Numbered from the stretch's first letter, positions 49,517 through 58,394 are shown. The stretch is 64,000 nucleotides of DNA from Parafrankia irregularis (GCF_001536285.1 NZ_FAOZ01000003.1:310001-374000), one strand, 5' to 3'. Made by a program: numbers and translations. The notes: a model not told the origin generated them from the letters alone.

Positions 49517-52477
49517 ATGTCTGAAGAGGTGCTTTTCGCCGATCCCGGGTATACATGGGCAGTGGACAACGGCTCGGCCGCGCCGGACCCGTGGCCAGCG
49601 GCGGAGCCGGTAGCGGCGGCGCGGGCCGCTGACGGCTGGCTGCTGCGAGGCCGCTGGATCCTGGCCAGCGAGCCTTCGGCCCCGGCGATGGTCCGCCGGC
49701 TGATCAAGGCCGCGCTGGCCGGGGACTCGTGGGCTGACGATCTTCGGCCCGACGTCGCCCTCATCGCGAGCGAGCTGACGGCGAACGCCTGGCTGCATGG
49801 CCAGCCACCCGTCGAGGCCCGGCTTTTCGCCGCCCATGAGGCCGTGCGCATCGAGATCAGTGACGGCAGCCCCACTCCCCCGGTGTGCCCGCCGGTCGGT
49901 GGGCAGGGGCTGACCGGCCGCGGCCTCGGGCTGGTCGCCGCCCTCGCCACCCGGTGGGGGGTCGACGGCGCCGGCGCCAGCGGCAAGGTCGTCTGGGCGG
50001 AGCTGGCCCGCGGGTGCGCCGACTCGGGCACCGCGCCGATCATCGACACCTCCATCGACGCCGACCCTTCCACGGCCGGGCGGACCAGCTTCAACGTCAG
50101 GCTCGGGGACGTCCCGACGGATCTCCTGCTCGCGGCGAAGAACCACGTCGACGGGCTGGTCCGGGAGTTCACCCTGGCCACCACAGGTGCGCAGGCCGGG
50201 TCGAGCGGGCCGCTGCCCACAAGGCTGGCCGAACTGCTGCGGATCGTGACCACCCGCTTCTCCGAGCCCCGCAAGGCGATCAAACGCCAGGCGCTGGCCG
50301 CCGCGGCGGCCGGCCTCCCGCGCACCACCCTGGACCTCGCCCTGTCGCCCCGTTCCGCGGTCGCGGGCGAGGCCTACCTCGCGGCGCTGGAGGAGATCGA
50401 GAGCTACGCCCGCGCGGCCCGGCTGCTGACCCTGCAGTCACCGCCGCAGCATGTCGCCTTCCGCCGCTGGTACGTCCGCGCGCTGGTCGACCAGCTGCGG
50501 GCGCTGGAGGGCGGCGGCGGCCCGATCACGACACCGAGCTTCGAGCAGTACCTGCTCAACACCCTCGACGCGGAGGTCCTCGCCGGCCGCGCAACCGAAC
50601 GCGCGGCACGGCTGCAGCGGGTCACCGCCGCGCTGGCCAGCGCGACAACCGCGGAGCAGGTCGCGGACGTCGTCGTCTCCGAAAGTGTGACCGCCCTGGC
50701 CGCGTCGGGCGGCGTCCTGCTCGTGCCGGCGGATCCCGGCCACGCCGGGCAGCGCGGCGGTCAGGTGCTGATCCCGGGCGCGGTCGGGTACGGCGAGGAG
50801 CTGATGGCCCAGCTGCGTGCCGAGCGCCTCGACGACCGGCTGCCCGCCGTGGACGCGCTGCGCAACGGTCGGGCGATCTGGCTGGAGTCCCGCGCCGAGT
50901 GCTATCTGCGCTATCCGGATCTGGCCCGACTGGAGCCGTCGGTGGTGGCCATGTGCTGCCTGCCGCTGGTGGTCACCAGGCAGGTGCTCGGCGCGCTGCG
51001 CTTCTCGTTCGACCATTCGCGCCTGTTCGACGCCGACGAGCGGAACTTCATCGAGGCGCTGGCCGCGCAGACCGCGCTGGCGCTGGAACGAGCCCGCCTG
51101 TTCACCGCCGAGCGCCACGCCAGGGAGCGGGCCGCGTTCCTCACCGCCGCGAGCGACCTGTTCGCCTCGACGCTCGACTCCGGCCGGATCCTCGAACGCC
51201 TCCTGCGGCTGCTGGTACCGCGGCATTCCGTGGCGGCGGCCAGCTGGCGGATCCCACCGCACGGCATCTCGGCGTCGGTCCCGCTCGACGCCACCGTCGT
51301 CACGGCCGCCACCGGCGGGGCGGACGTCGTCCGGACGCAGGGCGTCCCACCACCGGGCCCGGTGGTGGCGGCGGCCGGGCGTGGCACGGTCGTCCGTGAG
51401 CCGACCACGGGCACGGTGGCCTTCCCGCTCATCGTCGCCGGGCGCACCGCCGCCGTCGTCGCGTTGGGCCGCGCCGGCTTCGCGGACGGCTCGGCAGGCG
51501 GCGCCGCGGACGGCACAGCCGACGACGCGGCGGGCAGCACGGCGGACGACGCCAGCCGGCCCGACCGCGCACCCGCCAGGCTTCCCGGAGGCACCACCTT
51601 CGCAGCCACCGCTTTCCCAGACACCGCTTTCCCGGGCACCGCCTTCCCGGACACCGCCTTCGCGGGCACCGCCGTGGCAGACACCGCTTCCGAGGACGAG
51701 GCGCTGGTCGAGGAGCTCATCCGCCGTGCGAGCGGTGCGTTCGGGAACGCGCTCCAGTTCGAGCGCGAGCGCGAGATCGCGGTGACGCTGCAGCGCAGCC
51801 TGCTGCCCCGACGGCTGCCGCGCGTCGCCGGGCTCACCTTCGCCTGGCGCTACCTGCCGGGCAGCGCGGGTGCGCTGGTCGGCGGCGACTGGTACGACGT
51901 TCTCGCCCTGGAGGGTGGCCGGGCCGCGCTCATCATCGGCGACGTCATGGGGCACGGGCTGCACGCCGCCGCGACCATGGGGCAGCTGCGCGCGACCGCG
52001 CGGGCCTACGCCCTGGACAGCTTCCGGCCCGCCGCCATCCTCACCGCGCTCGACGCCGCGATGAACCGCCTGGAGCAGGCGAGCATCAGCACCGTGACGA
52101 CGGCCGTCCTCGACCCGCGCCGCCGGGTGCTCACCGTGGCCTCGGCCGGCCACCTCCCGCCGTTGCTGATCCCGCGTCGGCGGCGGCCCTGGTTCCCGCC
52201 CGTGGAGCCGGGGCCGCCGTTGGGTGCCGGCGTCGCGGACTACCCGGAGCTGGAGGTGCCGCTGGAACCCGGAAGCACCGTGGTGCTGTTCACCGACGGG
52301 CTCGTCGAGGACCGTTCCCGGCCCATCGACCAGGGCCTGGAGCTGCTCCGCCGCCACGCGGCGCCCGGGCTGTCGCCCGAACGGCTCTGCGACGGCCTGC
52401 TCGCCACCCTCGACCGGACCCACGGCAACGAGGACGACGTGGCGATGCTCGCCGTCAGCCTGACGGACGCCGACTGA
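49517..52477 (+). CDS. HATPase-GAF-PP2C (SpoIIE-type) multidomain phosphatase
   Basis: The 986-residue regulatory protein joins three functions. Residues ~45-170 form an anti-sigma-type HATPase (ASELTANAWLHG, GRGLGLVAALATRWG). One clear GAF domain (~375-525) and a second, weaker sensor region follow. The C-terminal ~230 residues are a PP2C/SpoIIE phosphatase (VGGDWYDVLAL, GDVMGHGLHAA, SAGHLPPLL, VVLFTDGLVEDRS). It could both phosphorylate an anti-sigma-factor antagonist and dephosphorylate it, i.e. an RsbW and an RsbU in one chain. A linker near 697-722 is a TAFPD/TAFPG repeat. ATG 49517 is the first plausible start; no strong Shine-Dalgarno is seen. No STAS partner or sigma factor is adjacent. 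Confidence 0.92.
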   Translation: MSEEVLFADPGYTWAVDNGSAAPDPWPAAEPVAAARAADGWLLRGRWILASEPSAPAMVRRLIKAALAGDSWADDLRPDVALIASELTANAWLHGQPPVEARLFAAHEAVRIEISDGSPTPPVCPPVGGQGLTGRGLGLVAALATRWGVDGAGASGKVVWAELARGCADSGTAPIIDTSIDADPSTAGRTSFNVRLGDVPTDLLLAAKNHVDGLVREFTLATTGAQAGSSGPLPTRLAELLRIVTTRFSEPRKAIKRQALAAAAAGLPRTTLDLALSPRSAVAGEAYLAALEEIESYARAARLLTLQSPPQHVAFRRWYVRALVDQLRALEGGGGPITTPSFEQYLLNTLDAEVLAGRATERAARLQRVTAALASATTAEQVADVVVSESVTALAASGGVLLVPADPGHAGQRGGQVLIPGAVGYGEELMAQLRAERLDDRLPAVDALRNGRAIWLESRAECYLRYPDLARLEPSVVAMCCLPLVVTRQVLGALRFSFDHSRLFDADERNFIEALAAQTALALERARLFTAERHARERAAFLTAASDLFASTLDSGRILERLLRLLVPRHSVAAASWRIPPHGISASVPLDATVVTAATGGADVVRTQGVPPPGPVVAAAGRGTVVREPTTGTVAFPLIVAGRTAAVVALGRAGFADGSAGGAADGTADDAAGSTADDASRPDRAPARLPGGTTFAATAFPDTAFPGTAFPDTAFAGTAVADTASEDEALVEELIRRASGAFGNALQFEREREIAVTLQRSLLPRRLPRVAGLTFAWRYLPGSAGALVGGDWYDVLALEGGRAALIIGDVMGHGLHAAATMGQLRATARAYALDSFRPAAILTALDAAMNRLEQASISTVTTAVLDPRRRVLTVASAGHLPPLLIPRRRRPWFPPVEPGPPLGAGVADYPELEVPLEPGSTVVLFTDGLVEDRSRPIDQGLELLRRHAAPGLSPERLCDGLLATLDRTHGNEDDVAMLAVSLTDAD
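51608..51682 (+). repeat. 15-bp repeat coding TAFPD/TAFPG linker
   Basis: Five 15-bp units starting accgc(t/c)ttccc encode TAFPD, TAFPG, TAFPD, TAFAG and TAVAD between the sensor region and the phosphatase domain. The length is in frame, so it acts as an expandable linker. Confidence 0.88.
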
Positions 52478-52499
52478 CCGCTGACCGGCCAGCCACGGA

Positions 52500-52538
52500 G
52501 CGGCCAGCCACGGACCGACCGGTCCGCAGGCTGGCCGC
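52500..52538. terminator. Long hairpin, bidirectional terminator
   Basis: Outer arms GCGGCCAGCC (52500-52509) and GGCTGGCCGC (52529-52538) enclose inner arms CGGACC (52511-52516) and GGTCCG (52521-52526). This gives a 16-bp bulged stem with a four-base loop. It lies between the convergent phosphatase gene (ends 52477) and MDR gene (ends 52548). Confidence 0.8.
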
Positions 52539-52547
52539 GGCTTCGCC

Positions 52548-53561
52548 TCAGGGAGCCAGGATCAGGCGCAGCGGGTTTCCCTCCTTGGTGTGCATGCGCC
52601 GGACCGCGACGCTCGCCTTGCCCAGCGGCAGGACGTCGGTGATGGAGCGGGAGAAGTCGAGCCGGCCGTGGTCGACCAGGTCGACCAGCCGCGGCACGAC
52701 GTCGTCACCCGAACCGAAATGCCCCATGATCCGGTGCTTGCGGTAGCTGAAGGTCGTGCTGTCCCGCAGTGTCAGGGGCCGGCCGGACAGCCCGACGACC
52801 ACCAGGCGGCCCTCCTCCGCGAGCACGCCCAGCACCTGGTCGTAGACCGAGGCGACCCCGGCGAAGTCGAAGGCCGCGTTCAGCCCGGCGCCCTCGGTGA
52901 GGAAGAGGATCTGGTCCTTGAGCGTCGGGTCGCGGGGATCGAGGGCGAGATCGGCGCCGAGCTCCAGTGCCCGTGCCCGCGCGCCGGGCACCGGATCGAC
53001 CGCCACGAGCGGATAGGCGCACACGGCCCGGAGCAGCTGGATCGCGTGCGAGCCCAGACCGCCCACACCCCACACGCCGGCCGCCTCGCCAGGGCGAACC
53101 TGCGCGGTGTTGACGATCGCGCTCCAGGGGGTGGAGACGGCGTCCGGAATGATGGCGGCCTGCTCGAAGGGGATCGAGTCCGGCAGGGCGAAGATCGAGT
53201 CGACGCTGGCCAGCGCGTAGTCGGCCCAGCCTCCGTCGTAGTCGACGCCGCGGGTGTAGGTCTCGCCGTCCCTGATCTCGCCGGCCTGCAGGACGACCCG
53301 CTGGCCGATGGACCATCCGCCGACCTCGGGCCCGAGCTCCGCGATCGTGCCCGCGACCTCGTGCCCGATCGTGACGGTGTCCTCGGCGAGATGCCGCGGC
53401 CGGCCGAGCGATCCGTCGATGAGGTGGACGTCCGACATGCACACCCCGGCCGCCGCGACCTTCACCAGCACCTGCCAGGGCCCGGGCACCGGCCTGGGGA
53501 CGTCCTCGATCGTCAGGGTGCGGCTGGGGACGTGGAGGCGGGCCGCCCGCATCAGGTCCAC
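52548..53561 (-). CDS. Medium-chain alcohol dehydrogenase/reductase
   Basis: The 337-residue MDR has the GroES-like part AAAGVCMSDVHLIDGS and GHEVAGTIAELG, which keep the Cys and His-Glu of the catalytic zinc site. The Rossmann motif is GVWGVGGLGSHAIQLLRA. The four-Cys structural zinc loop is absent; the corresponding region reads LQAGEIRDGETYTRGVDYDG. GTG 53561 is chosen because GGAGG lies nine bases upstream; ATG 53552 is an alternative and a longer reading to 53765 is not supported. It is transcribed away from the GntR gene at 54226, which may regulate it. Confidence 0.92.
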   Translation of the reverse strand: MDLMRAARLHVPSRTLTIEDVPRPVPGPWQVLVKVAAAGVCMSDVHLIDGSLGRPRHLAEDTVTIGHEVAGTIAELGPEVGGWSIGQRVVLQAGEIRDGETYTRGVDYDGGWADYALASVDSIFALPDSIPFEQAAIIPDAVSTPWSAIVNTAQVRPGEAAGVWGVGGLGSHAIQLLRAVCAYPLVAVDPVPGARARALELGADLALDPRDPTLKDQILFLTEGAGLNAAFDFAGVASVYDQVLGVLAEEGRLVVVGLSGRPLTLRDSTTFSYRKHRIMGHFGSGDDVVPRLVDLVDHGRLDFSRSITDVLPLGKASVAVRRMHTKEGNPLRLILAP

Positions 53562-54133
53562 GGATATCTTCCTCCGAATCTTCGTCGAGGTGGCAGGTAT
53601 GCGCCGTCGCCGGCCGAGTCCGTTCGCCAGGGGTCGTTCACTGCGGCGAACGCATGAATCGCACCCTCTCAACAGACGACAATTCCCCAACAGGACGCAG
53701 TGCGGCAACAGGCCATCGGCCCTTCGTGGGACCAGGTACCTGGATGATTTCATCTCCGCCGCCACGCCGGGCGCGCAGGTCCCCGTCCGGCCCGGCGGTG
53801 TGCATCAACGCACCGAACCCTTTTCTCCGGATCAGCTGCGACGACCGGCCCCGGGCATTCTCGTCGCATTGTCCCGCAATCCCGGGGCGCAGCCGTGGAC
53901 CATCGTCCAACTTGTCCGTTTCACCCGATTTAATCCACTGTTTCCCTGTCCGGACGTCGCCTGGCCACACTGGCGGCATGTCCCGGTCCGCGGCGGCCCA
54001 GACCACCCCCCGGGCGCCTCGGTCACACCGGCCGGGCGGCGTCGCCGCCCACCGGGCAGGGTTGGGTACCGCCGGCAGGTAGGGTTATCAACTGCAAGAA
54101 CTCGCCCGCCTCGTGGTGCCGGACCACAGCGGT
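53562..54133. other. Intergenic region between MDR and GntR genes
   Basis: This divergent spacer of more than 570 bp contains no convincing gene. Its middle (about 53640-53960) is less GC-rich. The part next to the GntR gene contains a perfect 18-bp direct repeat, described separately. Promoters for both divergent genes are expected here. Confidence 0.45.
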
Positions 54134-54171
54134 GCGTTGATCGCGCACCGTACGCGTTGATCGCGCACCGT
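54134..54171 (+). promoter_or_regulatory. Perfect 18-bp direct repeat, probable GntR/FadR operator
   Basis: GCGTTGATCGCGCACCGT occurs at 54134-54151 and again at 54154-54171, a 20-bp period (about two helical turns). Each copy is part of a GTGCG/CGCAC inverted pair. It ends 54 bp before the start codon of the GntR regulator, so autoregulation is likely. The published FadR-type TNGTNNNACNA pattern is not obvious. Confidence 0.6.
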
Positions 54172-54225
54172 GCGGATGGACCACCTCGGCCGCCGAAGCG
54201 GCCGACGCAGAGAAGGTCGACGAGG

Positions 54226-55011
54226 GTGGACGAGCCGAGGAGAGCACGCAACCGCGAGCGGGTGGTGCCGCGGGAGAAGCCGCAGCGCATCGCCGACGAG
54301 CTGCGGCGGCTCATCATCCAGGGCGAGCTGGCGGACGGCGAGTCCCTCGGGCACGAACCAGACCTGGTCGCCCGTTTCGGTGTCTCCCGCCCGTCACTGC
54401 GCGAGGCACTGCGCATCCTCGAGGCCGAGGGCCTGATCTCGGTCAAGCGCGGTGTCCTCGGCGGCATCGTGGCGCACCGGCCCAACCATCGGATGACCGC
54501 CCGCACGGCCGCCCTGGTCCTGCAGGCACGCGACGTCCCGCTGGCGGACGTGTACGAGGCGCGCAGCACGCTCGAACGCTTCGCCGCCCAGATCGTCGCC
54601 GGCTCCGACAGCCATCAGGAAGCCGCCACCGAGCTGCGCCGGCTGACGGCCGAGCAGCTCGAGGTCATCGACGATCCGGAGCGGTTCGGTCAGGCCAACT
54701 CGCGGTTCCATGCCCGGCTGGTCGAACTGGCCGGGAACCAGACGCTGGGCATCGTCGCGGAGATGCTCAACGAGATCGTCGCACGCGCCGTCGCCGCGGT
54801 GAGCCACCCGGAGGACGGTGGGGACCCGCTGGAGTCGGAGGAGACGCGCCTGCGCGGCCTTCGTTCCCAGGCCCGTCTCGCGGCACTCGTCGAGGCCGGC
54901 GACGCCTCGGCGGCCGAGAGGCACTGGGCGGAGCACATGGCGGTCGTCGGGCGGGTCCTGCTGGCCCACCGCGCGAAGACCGTGATCGACCTGATGCAGC
55001 ACGAGTACTGA
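54226..55011 (+). CDS. GntR/FadR (FCD)-family transcriptional regulator
   Basis: The 261-residue regulator has a GntR winged helix (IADELRRLIIQGELADGESL, LVARFGVSRPSLREALRILE, GLISVKRGVLGGIV) and a C-terminal all-helical FCD domain with the metal/ligand-binding region ANSRFHARLVELAGNQTL and HWAEHMAVV. Start GTG 54226 has AGAAGG about nine bases upstream; a longer frame reading from 53308 runs through intergenic DNA. The stop codon overlaps the left arm of a terminator hairpin. It is convergent with a second FCD-type GntR gene. Confidence 0.93.
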   Translation: MDEPRRARNRERVVPREKPQRIADELRRLIIQGELADGESLGHEPDLVARFGVSRPSLREALRILEAEGLISVKRGVLGGIVAHRPNHRMTARTAALVLQARDVPLADVYEARSTLERFAAQIVAGSDSHQEAATELRRLTAEQLEVIDDPERFGQANSRFHARLVELAGNQTLGIVAEMLNEIVARAVAAVSHPEDGGDPLESEETRLRGLRSQARLAALVEAGDASAAERHWAEHMAVVGRVLLAHRAKTVIDLMQHEY

Positions 55012-55033
55012 GCCTTCTCCGCGGAGAAGGCTC
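55010..55033. terminator. Bidirectional terminator between two GntR genes
   Basis: GAGCCTTCTC (55010-55019), loop CGCG, GAGAAGGCTC (55024-55033): a perfect 10-bp stem. The whole 24-bp element is palindromic. It lies at the end of the plus-strand GntR gene and downstream of the minus-strand one. Confidence 0.85.
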
Positions 55034-55096
55034 AGCGAGTGCCGGGTCGGTGGCCACGGCCGTTCGCGCGGCCGAGCACGATCGCGGTCGAGAACG

Positions 55097-55843
55097 CTAC
55101 GACGTGCCGTCGGGGGCCCAGAGGATGTTACGGGTCCTCAGCATGGTGACGACACGTTCTCCGTGCTGTTCGAGCAACGCGACGAACGCCGCTTCGGCAC
55201 TCGCGCCGTCCCGAGCCTTCACCGCCCGGTAGACAGCGGAGATGCCCTTCTTCTGCGGCGTGATCGTGCCCGGGACGAGCGCGAAGAAGTTCCCCGGCAC
55301 GATGCCCATCATCAGGCGGCTCATCGCCTTGAGCCGGGGCGAGGCCGCCAGCGCGAAGATCTGCCGGAGAAACACCTCGTTCGCGTCGAGCACGACCTCC
55401 GGGTCGGTCGCCGCGTGCAGCGTACGCTCCGCCGCCCGCAACCGGCCGATGCCCTCGTCATCGCCACGCTCGGTCGCACGCGCCGCCGCGAAACCGTAGA
55501 GCATGCCGAGGATGCCGTAGTGGTCACGGACCGAGTTCTCGTCCAGACCGTGCACGAAGGCGCCGCGGTGCAGCTCGTTGGTCACCCAGCCCTCACGGTC
55601 GAGGACGATGATCGCCTCCCGCACCGGAATCCGGCTCACGCCGAGCTCCTCGGCGATCTCGTCCTGGCGCACATGATCACCCTGGCGCAGCACGCCCGAG
55701 AAAATCAGGTTGCGGATGTGCTCCGCGACCTGGGTACCGCTGCTGCGGCGATCAATCGCCGGGCGGCGGCCGGACGCATGTTCCGCGACGGGCGCCGACG
55801 GGACTCGGCCATGGGCAGGTATCGGGGGGCTCCTTCTCGTCAT
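55097..55843 (-). CDS. GntR (FCD)-family transcriptional regulator
   Basis: The 248-residue regulator has the HTH TQVAEHIRNLIFSGVLRQGD, DEIAEELGVSRIPVREAIIV and wing LDREGWVTNELHRGAFVHGL, followed by an FCD-type helical domain (VLDANEVFLRQIFALAASPR). The start ATG 55843 leaves a ~35-residue basic tail; the longer reading to 55993 has no support. It is 210 bp downstream of the ThDP-like gene on the same strand and may regulate that gene, whose promoter carries a palindrome. Confidence 0.9.
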   Translation of the reverse strand: MTRRSPPIPAHGRVPSAPVAEHASGRRPAIDRRSSGTQVAEHIRNLIFSGVLRQGDHVRQDEIAEELGVSRIPVREAIIVLDREGWVTNELHRGAFVHGLDENSVRDHYGILGMLYGFAAARATERGDDEGIGRLRAAERTLHAATDPEVVLDANEVFLRQIFALAASPRLKAMSRLMMGIVPGNFFALVPGTITPQKKGISAVYRAVKARDGASAEAAFVALLEQHGERVVTMLRTRNILWAPDGTS

Positions 55844-56053
55844 CCGGCGCTGACGCCAGGCACCGGATCTCTCCACGCCGCCCAGCGCAAGACTGAGACA
55901 GCCTGCCAATCGTATCCAAGCTACGCACCGCACCGGCCCAGGCCCGCGCTGGTCAGCGCCGATCCGCACCGGTCGGAGACAAAGCTGAGACACAGACGGA
56001 CACCGGAAGATCCGGTGAGGCTGGAAAGGGTGGTAGGGTCCCCGACCGGCCGG

Positions 56054-57484
56054 TCACCCGGGTAACCGGCCGGGCCAGGCGAGCGGCGGGCCGGCCACAC
56101 CAACCAGCTCCGCGGTCGCCGAGAAGTCGACCGGAACCTCGATCACATGCACGCCGGGCTTCGCCAGCGCCGCCGCGAGCCGATCACGGTGTTCCTGCGC
56201 CGAACGCAGATCGCCGTCATCACCCCAGATCTCGACCACGATCGTTCCTGGGGCACCAGCCGCCCGGTCAAGCAGTGTGCCGGTCACGCCGGTCGTGGGC
56301 AGGGCGTCGACCACGGCCACGGCGGACCCGCCCGGCCGGGACGCCGCGCCGAGCGCACCGGCCAGCGCCACGCCCGCCGAGCCGACCGGTGGCACCCGGA
56401 CACTGCCGAGCCGGGTCGTCGGCAGCGCCCGGGCGACCCAGAGCGCGGCATGGCCGGGCTGCGTCCAGACGGCGGCGCCGTCCGGCAGCATCTCGGCGAT
56501 GTCGGCGGCGGCCCGCGCGGGGTTCAGCGGCCCGGCGGTCTGCTGGTAAAGCGGCTGCACGACCGCGGCCAGCTCCCGGTAGAGCCGCGGACGCTCGCCG
56601 CCGGCCTGGACACCGGCCCCGCCGCGTGGGCGCAGCGCGGCCGGGGCGCCCATCAGCTCCTCCGGTGCCAGCTCGAGGATCTGATCCGGCCGCACGCCCG
56701 CGGCCCGCAGCAGGTCTGTCGGCCACTCGTCGGCGTCGAGCCCCACGGCGACGACGAGCCCGGACCCGCTGGCGCCGGCGAGCGCCAGGTCGAGTTCCTG
56801 CAGGCCACCGGTCCCCAGGTGGAAGGGGCTGTCCCAGCGGAACAGGCCTTTGGCCGTGAAGGTGTTCAGCACACCCAGGCCGGTGCGCTCGGCGAACGCC
56901 CGCAACTGCTCGACGGCACCGGACCGGATCACGCCCCGGCCCGCGAGGATGAGATCGACCGGCGGGACAGCGCCCGTGTCGTCGGGGGTGACGGCGCTCG
57001 CACCGGCCGGGAAACGGGCCGCGAGGCCGGGGTCGGCCCACAGCCGCGGCACGCCGGGCTGGTCCGCAAGCGCGCCGCCCGTCGCGGATGACGCGGCCGA
57101 CGCTGGTAGTACGGCCCCTGCGGGTGATACGAGCGGCTGTGGTGGCGCGGCCGGGTCGAATCCGAGCCGGACGGCGATCACGCCCAGGCCTCGCCGGCGG
57201 GCCTCGGTAACCTCGGCGACGACATCCGCCGGTGAGGAGACCGGCGTGGGCCGCGCCGCCGCCGTGACGGGGCGCGACACCAGGGTGAGCACATCGCCGT
57301 CGAGCACCGCCCCGAGGCCGCCGCCCATCGTGCCCTCGGCCTCCGCGACGAGCAGCGCGCTCGGCAGATCGGAGGCATCCAGGCATGCGACCCCGGCCTC
57401 GCCGCCGCCCCCGAGCGGCGGCCCGCCAGGCGTGCAGGCCAGGACACCGACACCCAGCCGTGCGAGCAGATCCATCAGTGCCAT
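56054..57484 (-). CDS. Degenerate thiamine-diphosphate-enzyme homologue
   Basis: The 476-residue protein keeps the order of a ThDP enzyme: a short PYR-like N-terminal domain, a central TPP_enzyme_M domain (LILAGRGVIRSGAVEQLRAF, LGVLNTFTAKGLFRWDSP) and a PP-like C-terminal domain (VWTQPGHAALWVARALP, GSAGVALAGALGA). Key catalytic elements look absent. No conserved Glu is seen in the N-terminal domain, and the GDG...N metal/diphosphate motif is replaced by AVAVVDALPTTGVTG. The usual length is ~550, so the N-terminal domain is reduced. It may be a non-catalytic homologue or use other residues. ATG 57484 has GGAGG upstream. Confidence 0.8.
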   Translation of the reverse strand: MALMDLLARLGVGVLACTPGGPPLGGGGEAGVACLDASDLPSALLVAEAEGTMGGGLGAVLDGDVLTLVSRPVTAAARPTPVSSPADVVAEVTEARRRGLGVIAVRLGFDPAAPPQPLVSPAGAVLPASAASSATGGALADQPGVPRLWADPGLAARFPAGASAVTPDDTGAVPPVDLILAGRGVIRSGAVEQLRAFAERTGLGVLNTFTAKGLFRWDSPFHLGTGGLQELDLALAGASGSGLVVAVGLDADEWPTDLLRAAGVRPDQILELAPEELMGAPAALRPRGGAGVQAGGERPRLYRELAAVVQPLYQQTAGPLNPARAAADIAEMLPDGAAVWTQPGHAALWVARALPTTRLGSVRVPPVGSAGVALAGALGAASRPGGSAVAVVDALPTTGVTGTLLDRAAGAPGTIVVEIWGDDGDLRSAQEHRDRLAAALAKPGVHVIEVPVDFSATAELVGVAGPPLAWPGRLPG

Positions 57485-57500
57485 GCCACCTCCACCGATC

Positions 57501-57540
57501 GCTGCTAGGATAATTTATACAAAATCAGTGCCGACGGCAC
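57501..57540 (-). promoter_or_regulatory. Promoter/operator region of the ThDP-like gene
   Basis: The palindrome GTGCCG-A-CGGCAC (57528-57540) lies about 30 bp from CCTAGCAG (minus strand; plus GCTGCTAGG at 57501-57509), with the AT-rich TAATTTATACAAAAT between. The layout is reminiscent of sites A-C, but the dyad and spacing differ. The TTGTATAAATTA string also resembles GntR-type half-sites. Confidence 0.45.
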
Positions 57541-57609
57541 ACCCAGTCCAGGACGCCGGGCGGGCGCCGGCGAGCTCCAGCCAGGGGAGGAACCACGATC
57601 AACAAGACG

Positions 57610-58353
57610 TCACAGATCCTGCCATCCTTCCTCCCGATCCGCCCGGCTCGGCTGCCGACCGATCCGCAGCGGTGACAGCGGAGCATCCCGCATGAGGAAC
57701 CTGTGTCGCGACTCGCTGGCATCCAGCAGCCGGCGGTGCCACTGGCCCGCGCCCGAGCTCCGGTCCAGCGTGGCCTTTTCGAGGTCGGCCCACTCCGCCC
57801 AGCTCGGAATAGCCCAGAGCAGCAAGCATTCGGCATCATCCGCCATGGCGGTGTGGAATGCGCCGACCAGCTGCCACCCATGTTCGGTATAACACGGAAT
57901 CGCCTCGTCCGCGACCACGGAGAGGAATTCCGGTGCAGTGCCCCGCGGCACCCTGATCATTTCATGCGCGTACAGCTCACCGCGCACACCGTCGGCACAG
58001 AGCTCGGAAACGGTGCGGGTCCAGGGGGCCGGAACGAGGATCCGGTCGAATCCGCCGCTGCGGTACTCGGCCGCCTCCAGCCACCATTTCTCGAGCTTCG
58101 GGTCCTGGAACGTGGCGCTGGACGTCTCATGCTGCAGGCCGGCGGCCAGCCCGTCGAAGCCGTCCTCCTCCCACAGGTTCACGACCTGCGGCCACCGGCC
58201 CGTCGTGCCGACGACGCCCCAGACCCCGTAGCAGAGCTGATTACGCTCCTCCTGCGCGATCGGGCTCCAGTTCGCCGTCATGTGGTGGACGTAACGGGCC
58301 CTGTTCGAACCCTTGATATCAATGAACTCGTGCGTGTAGACCTTGGTATTCAC
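57610..58353 (-). CDS. NIPSNAP/EthD-like dimeric alpha-beta barrel protein
   Basis: The 247-residue protein appears to hold two ferredoxin-like repeats. The first is VYTHEFIDIKGSNRARYVHH; the second is ELYAHEMIRVPRGTAPEFLS then YTEHGWQLVGAFHTAM and LLWAIPSWAEWADLE. This is the pattern of NIPSNAP-type proteins. There is no signal peptide. It lies between the ThDP-like gene (125 bp away, same strand) and a divergent acyl-CoA dehydrogenase, so a role in the degradative cluster is likely. The specific function is unknown. Confidence 0.75.
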   Translation of the reverse strand: MNTKVYTHEFIDIKGSNRARYVHHMTANWSPIAQEERNQLCYGVWGVVGTTGRWPQVVNLWEEDGFDGLAAGLQHETSSATFQDPKLEKWWLEAAEYRSGGFDRILVPAPWTRTVSELCADGVRGELYAHEMIRVPRGTAPEFLSVVADEAIPCYTEHGWQLVGAFHTAMADDAECLLLWAIPSWAEWADLEKATLDRSSGAGQWHRRLLDASESRHRFLMRDAPLSPLRIGRQPSRADREEGWQDL

Positions 58354-58394
58354 GGATCACGCCCTCCCGGCCTCCCGAACGGGGCCAAAGCATG

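Noticed and set aside
10301-51682. Short repeats considered as CRISPR arrays
   Set aside because: Units are 6-18 bp, directly abutting and mostly within genes; no spacers and no cas genes.
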